Source of the DNA: Watersipora subatra
Taxonomy: Eukaryota; Bryozoa; Gymnolaemata; Cheilostomatida; Watersiporidae
NCBI RefSeq assembly: GCF_963576615.1
Contig: NC_088714.1
Location: 45,541,772-45,605,771, forward strand
DNA: 64,000 nt
Reading direction: 5' to 3'
The notes below the pieces were generated by a model that ran no database searches, was not told the DNA's origin, and was given only the letters and a program-made list of their open reading frames with translations. Both the position numbers and the translations under genes were made by a program. Below are positions 38,701-53,900 of this stretch, piece by piece; positions within the stretch are counted from its first letter, which is position 1; every line of letters begins with the position of its first letter.

Positions 38701-41700
38701 ATCTCTATACTTTTTGATAAAAACGTTTTAAACTTTACATTAGAAGCATTTAATTTGAAACAAGCCATTTGTGCTTTTGATTTATAGTATAGTTTGCATA
38801 TGTACATGTATCTACTAATAAATAAGTAAATACATGGACTTGTGACAGTGCTCTGATAACTTGAATGCTCTGATAATTCGAACACTTTTGCTCGGTCCCG
38901 TGAAGTTCGAGTTATCCATGTTTGACTGTATATAGTATAGTACATATATATAATATATACTGTTAAACTTGAACTGTATACATTATATACTATACTATAC
39001 ATATACTACTATATATACTATATATAGTGCATATTTATATATATACAGTGGTGTGCATAAACTTAGAATCATCAGTTAAATCTTCAAATATGTATGTTTA
39101 TATGCTGTTGTCGAAGAAATTCTTTGGAGTTAAGTGCCTCAACCCCATCAATATATATATATCATTTGAAAGGGAAAATTCTGAAGAGCAAGATGATGCC
39201 AAATATTCGAAAATATTCTCAGATTTTTATCGCTGGGGTGGATCTACCGAAAGGCAGACTTATTGCAGGCTATGAATGTTGTTAGTGAAAATTGACAAAA
39301 TAGGATACAAACAAACTCTTTTATACAAATTGGTGGCCTGAAAAGGGCCGTTGGGTTATTGTTGATCTTCAGAAGGACTGGTAAGGTGTCTTGAGCTGAG
39401 CATTAGTATTTTATTGGCCAGCCCTTGTTCTTGATCACCATCTGACACCGTCGAGGCATGCTGTTTACCAACTTTCTGAGCTCTTCAGGAGTGATGATGT
39501 GATGCCAAGCAGTGATGCCAATCACTCAGAAATGATTGTGTTAAATCAATCAATGCATTGTTTGAAAGCACATCTTCTGCTGATCAGATTGATATATAAT
39601 ATCTGGCATGGCATCATAATTGGCAGGAAAATAGAAAGCAAATGGAAGATCAATTCGATATAGAGTGAACAAAACAATGTGATTCCAAGTTTATGCACAC
39701 CACTGTATATACTGCACTAGCACAAAACTGCCAGTAGCTAAATAAGATAGGTGCTCCATTTAATTCTCTTTTAATTCATATACATTTATATTGTGCAATA
39801 TATATTTGCCATTTTACTCAAATGGTTTGGTTACTTGTGGAACAGTAATGAGATGCAGCAGTTTCATTTACAGTATGACCAGATGTTTTTGTTCAAATAG
39901 AAAAAAATTTGAAAGATCGCAGGATAAAATAGTAAATGTACATTGCGTCATCACCACACATCGCGCTAGGAGTTATCTACTCAAAGCTCTAGAATACCAG
40001 TTTTGCTAGTTATAACTTTTATGTAAAGCTTACGATGACAGATTATAAACACATACGAGTCGGAGGCGCCTCTGAATAATTGATGCAACTGACTATAGCG
40101 TCTTCCTTGTGAGTGCAGTCATGATCATTCCTACGTCCGTCACAGGATAGCAGAGAGTCCTCATCACCCGCACACTCAAGGTCATCCAAAAAAATGTCCC
40201 TGACACCGTCATTTAATATTGGAATCGCGACACCTTCCTCCATGAATGGCTTGGCATGGCTTTCACTGCAACAGAATGAGTTCTGAAAAAGTCAAGAGCC
40301 ACACCATTTCAAGTGGTTATAGATGCGTAGCTTCCAGTTTAAGCAATTGATTAAATAGTTTTATAAGTTCAGTTTAATAGGGAACACGCGAGGTTTTAAA
40401 ACATAAAATGGTGGCTTACCTGAAATAGCTAACAAGCTGGGAAAAAATAATAAGTGCAATGCCTATTTCATGTAATACGCAATATTTCCCGGTCAGTACA
40501 TGACAGTAAAATGCTAATGCGTCAATGCTAAAATATTGGAACAAAAGTATCAAAATTCTTTGTATCTATTGCTGAGAAACAACACAAATTACACATTTCA
40601 ATGAACATAGCGTATGCATGCAATCATAGCTAAACAATTTACAAACATTCAACATCCTGTTAGTTTTGTTCAGCTGTCACTTGTCATCACGTGTCAGTTT
40701 TAACCTATCTATGGATAGTGTTCAAGGGTACAATTATGTTCATTATTGGATGAATACATTTATGTTGTCAGTAAAACTAAGCAAGACATCGTGATCACTG
40801 TTAGACAACCTTCAAAATCAGAAAACAACAATCAACTCTTTTGTTATCGAGAAAAAATATCTCTAATTAAATCAGAACAACTGACTAGGATCTGTTCATA
40901 TCTATGACAGTTTCCTGACACGTTGACAACCTGACTCCGTTAACAAATCCTGAGAACTGTCCTATCCTATTGTAACACAGTAATCCCTTACCATTTCAAG
41001 GTTCCCTTTCACGGTCTCAGTATTTCGAGAGATAAAAATTACAAATAAAAAACAAATAAAAAACAAAAAAATAAAAAACATAAATTTTTTTCATTTTCTT
41101 CCCCAGTGAGAGGTTCTTCTGCAAGCATCGTGCTAGCAGTCGTCACAGTTTGCTATTTCTTGTTACATGTTTTGAAGTGCAAAATTACAGTGGTGTGCAT
41201 AAACTTGGAATCACATTGTTTTGTTCACTCTATATCGAATGGATCTTCCATTTGCTTTCTATTTTCCCGCCAATTATGATGCCATGCCAGATATTATATA
41301 TCAATCTGATCAGCAGAAGATGTGCTTTGAAACAATGCATTGATTGATTTAACACAATCATTTCTGAGTGATTTATATTAATCCTTGGCATCACATCATC
41401 ATTCCTGAAGAGCTCAGAAAGTTAGTAAACAGCATGCCTCGACGGTGTCAGATGGTGATCAAGAACAAGGGCTGGCCAACAAAATACTAATGCTCAGCTC
41501 AAGACACCTTACCAGTCCTTCTGAAGATCAACAATAACCCAACGGCCCTTTTCAGGGCCACCAATTTGTATAAAAGAGTTTGTTTGTATCCTATTTTATC
41601 AATTTTCACTAACAACATTCATAGCCTGCAATAAGTCTGCCTTTCGGTAGATCCACCCCCAGCGATAAAAATCTGAGAATATTTTCGAATATTTGGCATC

Positions 41701-44700
41701 ATCTTGTTCTTCAGAATTTTCCCTTTCAAATGATATATATATTGATGAGGTTGAGGCACTTAACTCCAAAGAATTTTTTAGACAACAGCATATAAACATC
41801 CATATTTGAAGATTTAACTGGTGATTCCAAGTTTATGCACACCACTGTACATTACGCTTGTGACACCCTTCAACACGCTTCATACATGACGCTCAAGATC
41901 ACTCAAGTGAAGCTGACAAAAGAGGAAGTGACAAGTGACTTTACAAGCAGTTTTTATTACACAAATTTTTGCATATCAGAAAAGGCGCTGGTCCCGATTA
42001 ATCGCGAAACATGAGAGATTACTGTATTACAAACTTGTTTTGCTCTCCTTAGTACCGAACAGCGCTACTACACAACACCAACTGTACTATCAATGTTCAA
42101 TTCTCTATGCTCCATATTTTAAGAAAGACTTTGCAAAAACTGCTAGAGGTCTCTGCAAACCTTTAAACAATATATTGTCTACAAAAGGCCCTCCACCCTC
42201 AACCAAACTCATCATAACAGAGTATATAGAAACAATGAGATTAATACTTTGTCTACAAAAGGCCCTCAACCCTCAACCAAACTCATCCTAACAGAGTATA
42301 TAGAAACAATGAGATTAATACTTTGTGTGATTATTTCATATTTTATATTCATACAAATAACGTATGTTACTTATGTACATGTATATCTCTTAATATCAAG
42401 GGAGGCACTCTTAAATGCACAAACACATTTTCATGCTATCAGCTAGCTCACTTTTGTGGTCATATAAAGATGCAGAATAACATACGATGTTTAGCAACAG
42501 GTGCAAAGAATATCTTTAATCAAACCTTAATGCGCTAATTTTCAGTAGCCGGGCTCAACTTCTCTTTCCATTTGAATTTAATTCTTTAAAGAACATTCTT
42601 AAAACAACAGCCTAAGAACCAAACAGAGATCTCCCATCATAACTTGCTATCTATGATGAAAAGCAGCTTGATATTTTAAGACATTAATTTCACTAAAAGG
42701 CCAAACTACGATAAGTCAGGCAATCAAAGGCACTGCACAATATCAAACTTTCAAATCAGCTCCATACCATCTCACTTTAGGCATAAATAGATACTAAATT
42801 AATAACTGTAGCGGTTATGTCTGTTATGTCTCGAGCTCAATAGCACTGACACTACAGGACTTCGAATATACTTGCTATTTCTATTTCTACCTGCTATTTC
42901 TATTTACATTTACTTTGCTCTTGTATTTTTATTCTATCAAAAAACACTTTACCAACTGAAACTTTCCATCACCACATTCATTTATGTGTATAATTAGCAT
43001 TGAACTGCAATATATCGTAAAATTTGGCATCAATTTTTTAAAATATATATGCTCACTCACTCCAATTTGGTCTCTTGCTATGCTTTATACGCGTAACTGT
43101 TTGCAGATATCACCTGATAGATCAAAGGAAACTAAAGAAGGTCAGAGACGTTGAACACATTATATCGTTCTAGACTTTGTGTGACAATGATGACCTCAAC
43201 GATTAAAATATGTGGAAACGAGATGTCAAATTTTAAGAAGGATTGAGAAAGGTGGTAATAGAGAGCAACAAACATATGAAAAAGCCTCACCCAAAGCAGA
43301 GGTTTCTGCAGACGATCCTAGCCTCAAGGTATCCAAAGTTGTCATCGCACACCGTGCCCCACTGATTGTTGAGCCTCACTTCAACACGCCCTACTGCTAT
43401 ATTTGGGCCATCTTGAAGTCGCACATCCGTTCGTGCATTACCTAAAAGTAATATTTGAACATAATCTAGCTTTATTATAAAATATACTAACGTCAAAATG
43501 AACAATTGAAAAAAATAAAAAAGTACAACTTCCCATTTAAATTTAAAAGAGCCAATAAGATGTTTGCTGAATAGTTTTTTAATTTTGTTGTATGTCAGTC
43601 ATTTCCATTTTCATGTAAAATCTTCAAACTAATTATACAAGCTGTAAATTTACTATTTCACAACTTTAATATAATATACATTATATTTTTATGAGACCTG
43701 CATTGTAGTAGCTTTTGAACTCACAACCTTCAAGTCTGCAGATAGGCACACTAACCACTACACTAGACCGTTATAGTTAAAATCATCTGCGATAATTGTG
43801 TCTATATCGATTACACCTGCCAATCATTCATGGGTTCACGCTTTGCTAATTAAGAGCGAAGCCATGAATGATTGGCAGGTGTAAGAAGTATGTCACGCTT
43901 AGCTAGCGTTACGCCATATCAGAAGAAAAACATGTGCCCAAATTTGGAGAAAAATGCTTAAACTCACATGGCCAACAAAACTATTGCAATCAGTATAGAA
44001 CTGTAGTAGGTGCTGCAGCTAGTACAGTAGGAATTATGCAGAAGTAAACGCAGTACACAAAACTAAGCAAACACCTTCATTTAGAAAGTTAGAATGGTAA
44101 ATGTTATGTATATGTTGATCGAAAATAAATTTTATGGGCCAAAACGTTTTAATATCTCGGCGACACCAGGCATTCAGGCAGTAATTTACCAACACAGATT
44201 TTCAAAAGCAAACGATATTGTTTGCTTTTGTAACAATTTATTTTACAAAAATCTTGTTTGTGATGGTTATCTAGTTTAAATATACAAATTTATCTATTTT
44301 TACTAGATAGCCAACCATCCTTCTACATGTAAATTGGTGGTTACAAATGCTACTTACAGTTTGATATGGTTGTTGGAACAGGCATAGTCGTAGTAAATCC
44401 TGAAAAACATGTGACACCAGCATCCTCTGAATGATCTGAATTACAGTTACCAGTTCCCCACCTGGCCAAATAAACCATGATCTTAATGGCAATCTATAGA
44501 ATACTCAGTGCCGGTTGTCATTCTTCTGTTCAGTTATAACAACAGCGATAAAGTTGTAGGAATGAAAATTCCGCTTCGCCGAGGATTTGATTTTAGCACT
44601 TCCTGCACTGCAGACACAGGAGTTAACCGTTGAGACACTTTGACCTTGCGATGCAGTGAATTATTTGGGCACATACTTATGCAGCGCTTGTAAAAATACT

Positions 44701-47700
44701 AGCACACTTGGCTATTAGCTTGCGTGTCACAATCTTTGAATTCGAACATAAATTTGCCGCTTTTCATTATTTACATTTTTTACGTATTTCTTTATTTATT
44801 TTAATTAAAACTATTTTTTTTATATTTATTTATTTTTACTCAGTTTCATTTAAAACAATGTCATTTGTATGAATGTTTTTAATTTAATATGGATATATGA
44901 CATTAACATGCAAAACTTCCTTTTCTTAACAGACGAGTGTTGAGTTCATTACGCGTGTTCATCACGAAATCTCATTGCAGTATTTGTTTTGTGTATCATC
45001 TAACACATTTTTTCCTTCAAATTCAACAAATTCATGATTCACATTCTCTCTTAGCCCGGTTAGACAAAAAATAATGTTTATCATCTCCTGCTTTCGTGAT
45101 GTACCTAATTCCGATACCTCATTTTTTACGTTTGTAACAGCATGACTGCATATAAAATTTAGACGGATAGCTTCAACAGCAACAGTAATCTATTTTATAC
45201 ACACACTTCTATGTACTCATTATTATTATTATTAATTCAACATATTCATGATTTTTATCTTGTTTTTTTCAGTTTGTATTGATTGTATCAGTATCAAATA
45301 TTTTTATTGCAATCATCATAGAGCACAGACTTTATCTAGCGATTACTTGCTAATTATTTTACATTTAGACACCTTTATTGTCGTCTTATTTTTGTATGAC
45401 CAAAAACGTGACACTGCCAGTATTTTTATATTGACTGTTTTATGCTAATAGAAGGGCTATATACGGTTTTCCTGAAAGTAAAATTGATTTTCTGTGGCTT
45501 GGCAGTATTCAGAGACATGGAGTTCTGTTTACACCAATGTGATGCATAATCTGCTGCGTGCTGTTGTGAGTTTTGACAAGTATATGATATTGATTTAGTC
45601 TTGGTTGATTCAGTGACTGATACTCCATATCAACTTTACAGTGTTATACAAGGTAGTGTTATCAGCATACTTAAAGGTATAAACACACTAGGCGATATTT
45701 AGAGCGATATCGTGCTGCGTGGCGCTAATCTGCGCTAGAATTCCCTCAGCGTGCTCATCCAGATCGATAACGTTAGACTTTCTCTGCACAACTTTATCGC
45801 TAGCGAGATGCATTTCGATTGGTTGGATTTTACCAGAATGCAATTTTATGGCGGGTAATTATTTCTTATCGATGTTCACCAATGTACAGCAGCGACAATT
45901 TGCTATTTTGTTAATATTGAAACATCTTCAGAACGAGCACTGAATCGTTCATAAACTTAATAATAGCACTCCCAGTCATGTGCACCATAAAAAACAAAAA
46001 TTACAAAAAATCCAAGTTGAAAACCAACATTTGGAGTGAATTGTTGCGCAGGTTGACCATCTTGAGAACGGTAAATATTTAATACATTAGGCCTAAATAT
46101 AAAAAACTACTACAAAATAAAATATGTATAAAAATAGTAAAAAATATTATAGTTAAAAGTGCAATAATTGTTTTTCTTATGTCTCCTTGTAGTGTAGGCA
46201 GTGTACAGTCCGTGAAAGTGAGATAGGTTTAATAACAAATGCGTAAGTTGTTTACGTTGTCGCCTAGACGGCGCCATATTGACTGACCTAAATTTATTAC
46301 CAACTCCGAAGAAACTAATGATACGGAATTTTATTGGCAGTTTGTGGGCGTGCCCATTATATCGCTTGCTAGTGAATCGCTCAAGTGTGTTTATGCACAC
46401 GCTAGCGATATCTCCGCCCTCCTCATGACGCTCGCGATAAAATCGCCTAGTGTGTTTACACCTTAATATGTTTGACACTTGGCTTGAGGTCATCCACAAA
46501 AACAGTTCATTACAAAGGACCCAAAATGGTTTGTTGGGGGACTTTGATCTTGCAGTGTTCGTACGATTAAGTAGAGCCTCCATAGTTTCATTTTTGCATA
46601 CAGTCTGTAAACAAACTTTTTAGAATTCTCACCAAAAATAGTTTTGTACTAAGCGCGAGCAATTTTTCAACTGCTAGATGGGGCAACATCTTGTCAAAAG
46701 CCTGGCTAAAATTTAAAAAATGCTTGTATCGCCAGCGTGTCATCACTATCACTATGATAGCGTATATAAGATGTGAGCTTGACTTTAGCATCTGTAGCGT
46801 TAAGGCTCATGATATAAGCCAATCGGTTAGCTAGTGTAGGAAGAATTTCTGTAATGAGCTGGGAGATAACAGTTTCAGCAATCTTTCCAAGATGAAAAAG
46901 AAAAGATACGGGTTTTAATTGGCTGAAGCTTTGTGGTGAATTCACTTTATTTACTGGGATCACCTCAGTTTTTTTCAAAATGCTGGAAATACACTGTCCT
47001 GTAGAATACTGCATATGATGTCTGTCATTGGCTCAGCAAGAGGATAGACATTGTTTTTGCTTACCAAGCTAGAGAAATACTCTCTGTTATTTTATTTGGA
47101 AGTATTAATTTTGGTCAAGTTTATAAACTCTAAGGACGTCAACATTTACAGTAACTGCTTTACTGTACAAATCAGAATGGGTGGGTATATGATTTTTATG
47201 ATCATTGAGGTATGGTATAAGTTGAGCTGCTCAACAAGGTGTGTAAAATTCATCCAAACTCAATCCATGAACATCAGTTGTGCTGTGTATTATGGTTTTC
47301 TACTAGTAAATCTATTACATTTTTCCACCAGTTTTTTCTTCCATGTATCATCTTGTTTATGCTATCTTATGTTTGATCAGCAAAATATTCCTTAACCTTA
47401 CACTACGGCAGTTTGAGAAAACTTTTCAAGAAAGATCCTATTTTCTATTTGCTCTTTTCTTAGCCTTTAATAGTTTCCTAATAAGTGGTGAGGAGATTAA
47501 TGGTCGGCCTTGTAAAACCCTGATACTCAGTTCTGGACAAGGAACTTTTTATACACACACCTCCACGCACTCATTGTTTTTTTTTCTTAAATTATTTTAA
47601 CTGCACAAACACACTTTTCTCATGATATGAAGTTTAAGATGAAAAGATGTTTTTTGCTAGTGTTCACAATGGGACAATTTTTACCACAACTGATCTTTGG

Positions 47701-50700
47701 ACGAATAGAAAGATTTCAACTGTTATGAGCAATATCCAGTTTACATATGAATATTGTAATTTCTACCAAGATCGTTCACACAAAGTTGGACGAAAAACAA
47801 ACTAATTCACATAATTTCAATTTAATACTAAAACCTCGAAAAAAACTTATAGCTAATAAACATTTACATATTACTAAACTGAGAAAAATATATTAAGCGG
47901 AACTGATATCCGAACGGGATAGATAATGAACTGCAACAGTTCATCAGCTTGTCAACTTGCTTTAGCTACAATTATAACTAGAATTTATAAAATTTAGTGA
48001 TTTATGATTTTGAAAGACTGGTCCTACAAAAAATAGCCTCAAGGAAAAAAAAACTCGAAGAGGATACAACTTAGCTAGTGAAAAACCCATTTCCCTGTAT
48101 GAAAACATGTCTTTTCAAAAATATCAGCTCCTAAGAAACATGAAAATGTGATGACAGACCTTACTACAAACACATCTAGACAGCATGTACTACAAAGAAG
48201 AAACAACTACATTTAATTTGACATAAATTTTAACTAAACTATAAATTTTACACAAACTATTAATTTTCAGTCATCAAACCAGCTGGGCAAAGTAGACCAA
48301 ATCCGCTGATATCAAACTATAATCATTCATGAATAATGTGCCTGGCAAGCTACAGTTAATAATACTGGTGAAGAAGCCTACCCGGGAAGTCTGGGACAAT
48401 CTCTTATGTGATCTTCATTTCCTCCGCACTCGACATCATCAAACCAAACCGGACCAACTCCAGGACCAAACTCAGAGGCAACATGAGCTGATGTAGCACT
48501 CCTACAATGTTTCAACTTTTAATCTTGAAAAATTTTATAAACTAAAAACCTTTAAAGGTTGACTTGCACCAAAATTCACATTACAGTTATTTGGTATCAA
48601 AAGATTCACCATGTCTTACTCTGTTGTGTTGTAGATGGAAAATATGTAGAAATGTGATTACAAGCTCTTGAAAGCGTAAAAACAAACATTTAATAGCAGC
48701 CATCACGTAAACGCCGTAGGTTGGAATCCCTTTTTAAAATGGCTCAACTGATGGGGCGTAGTTGGACACGATGACTTCTGTTTGCACTTTCACGCAACCT
48801 CATTCGTCGAAATATTTTCACAAATATACTTCACATACTCAGTAAAACCATGTATATTGTCCTTACGCATCTATTTCATCATCATTGTAACGCTGTCACA
48901 TTGAGCACTGATATCTCCAAACCTACAATAAAAATCCGTCTAATTTTTTTAAGCTTAGCTTGAAGGAGTGCATATCATGCTCTGATAAACATGATGAGCC
49001 TGTTGGCCACCTGTGATAATCAAAAAATGCTGCAGAAATTGTTCTAGCTATTTGGCGGGAAGTATGGGTCACATGATCAGATTACGGCTAGATGATTAGA
49101 CCAAACTGAAGCGAAACTGTAAAGTAGCGAGTATCTATATTTAATTAGGGTTTGCCGATAAAGCCTGAAGTGAATGTCATAAACTAGTGCTACGAAACAT
49201 TTTATATTGAGCCATTTATTGGCCTTTCATTTCACATGATAACATTGTGTGTCAAAACAATAACCACGTCAAGTTGAGTACATCCTCGCAATAAAGGGAT
49301 TCCACACTATGGCGTTTTCAGAATGGCTGCGATTAACTGTTCCTTTTTTAACTTTTAAGAGCTTGTAATCACATTTCCACTTATTTTGCACCTACAACAC
49401 AGCAGAGTAAGACATGGTGAATCTTTTGATATCAAATAACTGTAGTCTAAATTTTGATGCAAGTCAACCTTTAAGCAACATCAATCAAGCTCTTTTCACA
49501 CACTGCAATGATTGCTGGAGCATCATCATTTTGGATGTTTTAGTGAAATTGTGAGTTAAAACTTGTTTGGTATGAATATGGCCAACTTTTACTATAATTA
49601 GATAGTTGTCAGGCTCTTGCCAGGTTTAGATGTTGAGATACATGTAAAATATTCCCCTTTATGGTCTCGAACTCATGACGTTTAGCATAGTAGACTACAT
49701 TCAAATGCCTGCGCTTATCGATTGCATCGTATCACCCCGGAATATTAGTGCAAATAGTTATTCTCCCGATATGCTAGACTGCAAGGGTACTAGTTTTGTT
49801 TTAAAAATGCATCACCTCCATGACGTTTCTCATAAATATCCTTAGCATTGTGTTAATTATATGAATGATATACTTACGAAAAGCCCAGCATTTTACAGAT
49901 GACTTGGGCATCAGAAAGTCCCCATCTGTCATCACATATAGTGCCCCATTCGCTAGTGGAATTAAACCGGATTCTCACAGTGCCTCTATAGAACGGTGCG
50001 GAATCATTGGCATATGGTATAAGACCTACTTCTATTTCTGCCACCGACAACACTGCAAATATATTTCAACTGCTTTATGGAGACTCGGTAAAATGGACAA
50101 GCACAAGTGTAATTGCGGACATCACATAGCAAGAAGAAACACTAAAATTACTGATGAAGATAAGATAAATTTGAAATGTCTAGAGTCTGATGAAGGAGTT
50201 CGTGTTTGACAAACCTGTCTCAAAGATTTACTAATTTACTCACTAATTGACTCACTAATTTACCAACAGTGATCATCAAAATGTCAGACAAATAGGAGAA
50301 TGAATTGGAGGAGCATGACGGAGTTTTGCTAATCACCATAAGCTTTCAGTCAAAATTTTGTTGCGTGTTGACAAAAAGGTGAATTGGTAATGCACGATTC
50401 TCACTTAATTTTAGAATGTGGCATGAATCGCTGAAAGTTACAGGAAACAGATACATGCTGAAAGTATAAATAAGATAGCAGATGGATAGAATAGAGTACG
50501 AAAAGATGGTCCCAATGCTGGGGAAAAGAGGGAAGAAATTGCAGGTATGTAACATTAAAAATGGAATGACTTGACGATATACAAAAAGGTGAGTTGAGAA
50601 AGAATGACGCATAGATTAGAAATAAATGTCTTAAAAAGGTAAATCAACTAAGTGATTTCATGTGATGATAATGAGCAATAAAATATGGTTTATTTATAGA

Positions 50701-50860
50701 AACTATATAGGAGTAAGTACTCCTCCTATCAATTTTATTGCTTGGTAAGATTGATAAACTACAAATTATCTAGTCGTACTTAAGTGAGAAATGCACTTAA
50801 ACAACAAAGTATAGCCTAGTACTCAAAGTTGTATCAGTAATTGCCATTGTTCCCTGACCT

Positions 50861-50946
<86 letters not shown>

Positions 50947-53900
50947 GTATACATATAATGTATATATGTATATAGAATATATGTATATAGAATAATATGT
51001 ATTCTATATGTATGTATTCTATATGTATTCTGTATGTATTCTATATGTATATAGAATAATAATACCGGTAATATATATATGTATACATATAGAAGCATAT
51101 ATATATGTATACGTATATATAGCATTTTGGCTATAGAAGCCAAAAGGCGAATAGTTAAGTGATACAATTGCATAGGTACAATACAATAGCAAAAACTTAG
51201 AGGAATGCCTGCATGATGACAATAGTTTGTTACGTTTATTAAGAGTGCCTAGTGTATATATGTAAATGCCTATATATTAAGTTTTTGTCTTTTTGTTAAA
51301 CCATGTATACAGCTACAGCGATTAAAATCCAGCATTATATCATTCACACGGCACTGAACTTGGTCTCGGGACTTCCAGATCTAGAGGCGGCAAACTTAGC
51401 CATTTAGCCACATGGCATACAATGGATTCATTGGGCAAACAGTCATTACATTGGTTAAGATACTCATGCTTAAGGCCTTGCTTGGGGGTAGCAACTAGTA
51501 CTGTTGACCATTACACGTAACAATTGCTAAGCTGGCTCAAAATGGGAGTATTTTTTAAGTAATGATCTAGCTTTCCAGGTTATTTACTCAAATTCATTAG
51601 GTAATTATTCTATCACCCTTCGGCTAGTCTGTATACAAATCTCAAAGTTTGTCATCACCTGTCGTCGTCTGTTCAGATGTCTGTCTGTCCAGTTATAGCT
51701 ATTAAAATCTTGGATTGAAAAGCTCGCTTGGTGGTGGATTCGAGTTCACAGAGATTGCAACGAAAGAAATACAATGATTGTTCTCTCGGTTCAGCATTCT
51801 TTGTGTTTCGTAAAAGTTTGATACTGCGTGAGTGAATTGAAAATTAGTGAAAAACGAAAGCGAAAATTTATCGTACATTTTAGCGTTTAATATAATATTT
51901 ACTATGAACTTTAAATCATTATACCTATATATAAATACTTATATAACTTCAACTCATTAGCCATGGGTCCGAAGATTAATAACAAGGTTAGAAGAAGTAG
52001 CACCCATAACCATAATCATAAGCAGATCATCTATACATATATATACAAATCTCAAAGTTTGTTGTCTTCTGTCGTCCTCCGATCAGATGTCTGCCTGTAC
52101 ATTTATAGCTATTAAAATCTTGGAATGAAAAGCTCGCTTGGTGGTGGATTCGAGTTCACAGAGATTGCAACGACGAGTTTCTAACCACGCATTTAACCAC
52201 TGAGCTACACAGTCCTTGAAATTCTATCGATCTTATTATATATCGTATACCCTTTTCTCGACTGCACACGCTGAAAGAGATATTAATTGATACATTGCGC
52301 CCCTGCGTTACGATGCCCCTGTTATAAAATATTTTTTGCTCAACTCCATAAAACTTTATGTCCTTGCCATACTAGGGCGAATTTGTTTTCCACCATACGA
52401 TATCAACAATAATTTCTCTCAAAATTTAAATTTGGTGATTGTTGTACTGATTACGACGAAATAAAAAAAAGGTCGATGTGCTATTTTGCCGCTATCTCAG
52501 CTCAACGGTCTCCGTTATAGTAAAAACGGATTTGCAAAGAGATAAGTGATAAAATTTTAGTTCAAAGTTTGAAGTTTACTAAAATACGTACTAAAAATTC
52601 CTTCAAATACATGTATGTGTTTGGTAAGCTAAATTAATTTAAATTAGATTCAGCATTTATGTTACACGCCTGTCTCGAAGGTAAAAGCTCTGCACGCAGT
52701 ACATTGTAATGTTATATTTTCTTGCAGATCACAACCACAAAACGCCCTAAAGTTATTATAGGTAACTATAGTTACTAAGGTCAACATATTGTTTTTATAC
52801 TAATCTTTAATGATGATGATTTTGATGATTTTTACCAGGAGGTGATTGCATCAGATAGTTGGCATGGGTTTTATACCACTCGATACGTTTATACGATATT
52901 TTCGCCTTATGATGCTAACATTAAAACGAACCAAAATCATGTAATTGTATACCAAATAATTTCTCATGGTAGTCGTATCAAAACAGACTATATTTAGCTA
53001 TTACTTGCCAATGCTTTTACATTTAAACACCTTCACAGTTTTATTTTGTCTCCTAATTTATTGCAACAAAACACTTCCTTCGTGATATAAAATTTAAAAG
53101 TTACAGTCGTTTGAAAACCTTTACAGTTGTTTTATTTTTTCTCTTAATTCCTTTGAATTTTACAAAAAACACTTTTTTCATGATATAAAATTCAAAAGTT
53201 AGAATAGTAAATGTTGTATATGTTGAACAAAAATAAATTTTTTGTCGAAAGACTTTTTAATTACCCAGGCAATGACGGGCATTCAACTACTATATCTGTA
53301 TATGGGTCTTTCCATAGAACTCGCCCACAATGTGTGACATTGAGGTCAAAATCTCAAATCACTCCTACACTAGATCTAGCATTACTCTTAGGAAGCCTAA
53401 CTATTTAAATTTTGTAAACAAAACAGTTATTTGCTACTTTGTTTTTTTAAATTTCGCAGTATATTGGTGTTTTTACAACAGGTCAACGACAGGTTGCCGA
53501 TGTAACAGGGGACACCATATACTTTTTTATCAAACAAAAAGACACAAGCTTAATCATCTTTCACCTGCTTTAATACTTTGGTAATAAGGTTACAAGGCCA
53601 TAAGAACAGTTAACTATGGAGTGCAAACAATATATTTTACATAAAACAATTGCCTGTCTTACCATACATACAGGTTGCCGATGTAACAGAGACACAAGGG
53701 GACACCATTTCCCGGTTACACTGGCAATATTGCCAAATGATAACACTGTCATTAATTTGACCCAATATTCCTTCCAACATAAAATAATAGTGATCATACA
53801 TGTTTATATCTTTTGATTCCAGTTATTTAGGTTAGACTGGAATCAAAAGAATAAACATGGGATCAATTTGACCCAATGTTCCTTCCAACATAAAATAATA

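Noticed and set aside
49865..50209. 114-codon plus-strand frame
   Set aside because: Antisense shadow of SRCR-ZP exon 2 (SRCR1).
50859..51173. Tyr/Ile-rich membrane protein
   Set aside because: Translation of a (TA)n and TATGTA microsatellite.
52129..52214. Functional tRNA gene on the minus strand
   Set aside because: The A box is perfect but the B box is imperfect, the acceptor stem does not close, and the same stretch recurs inside a dispersed repeat family.
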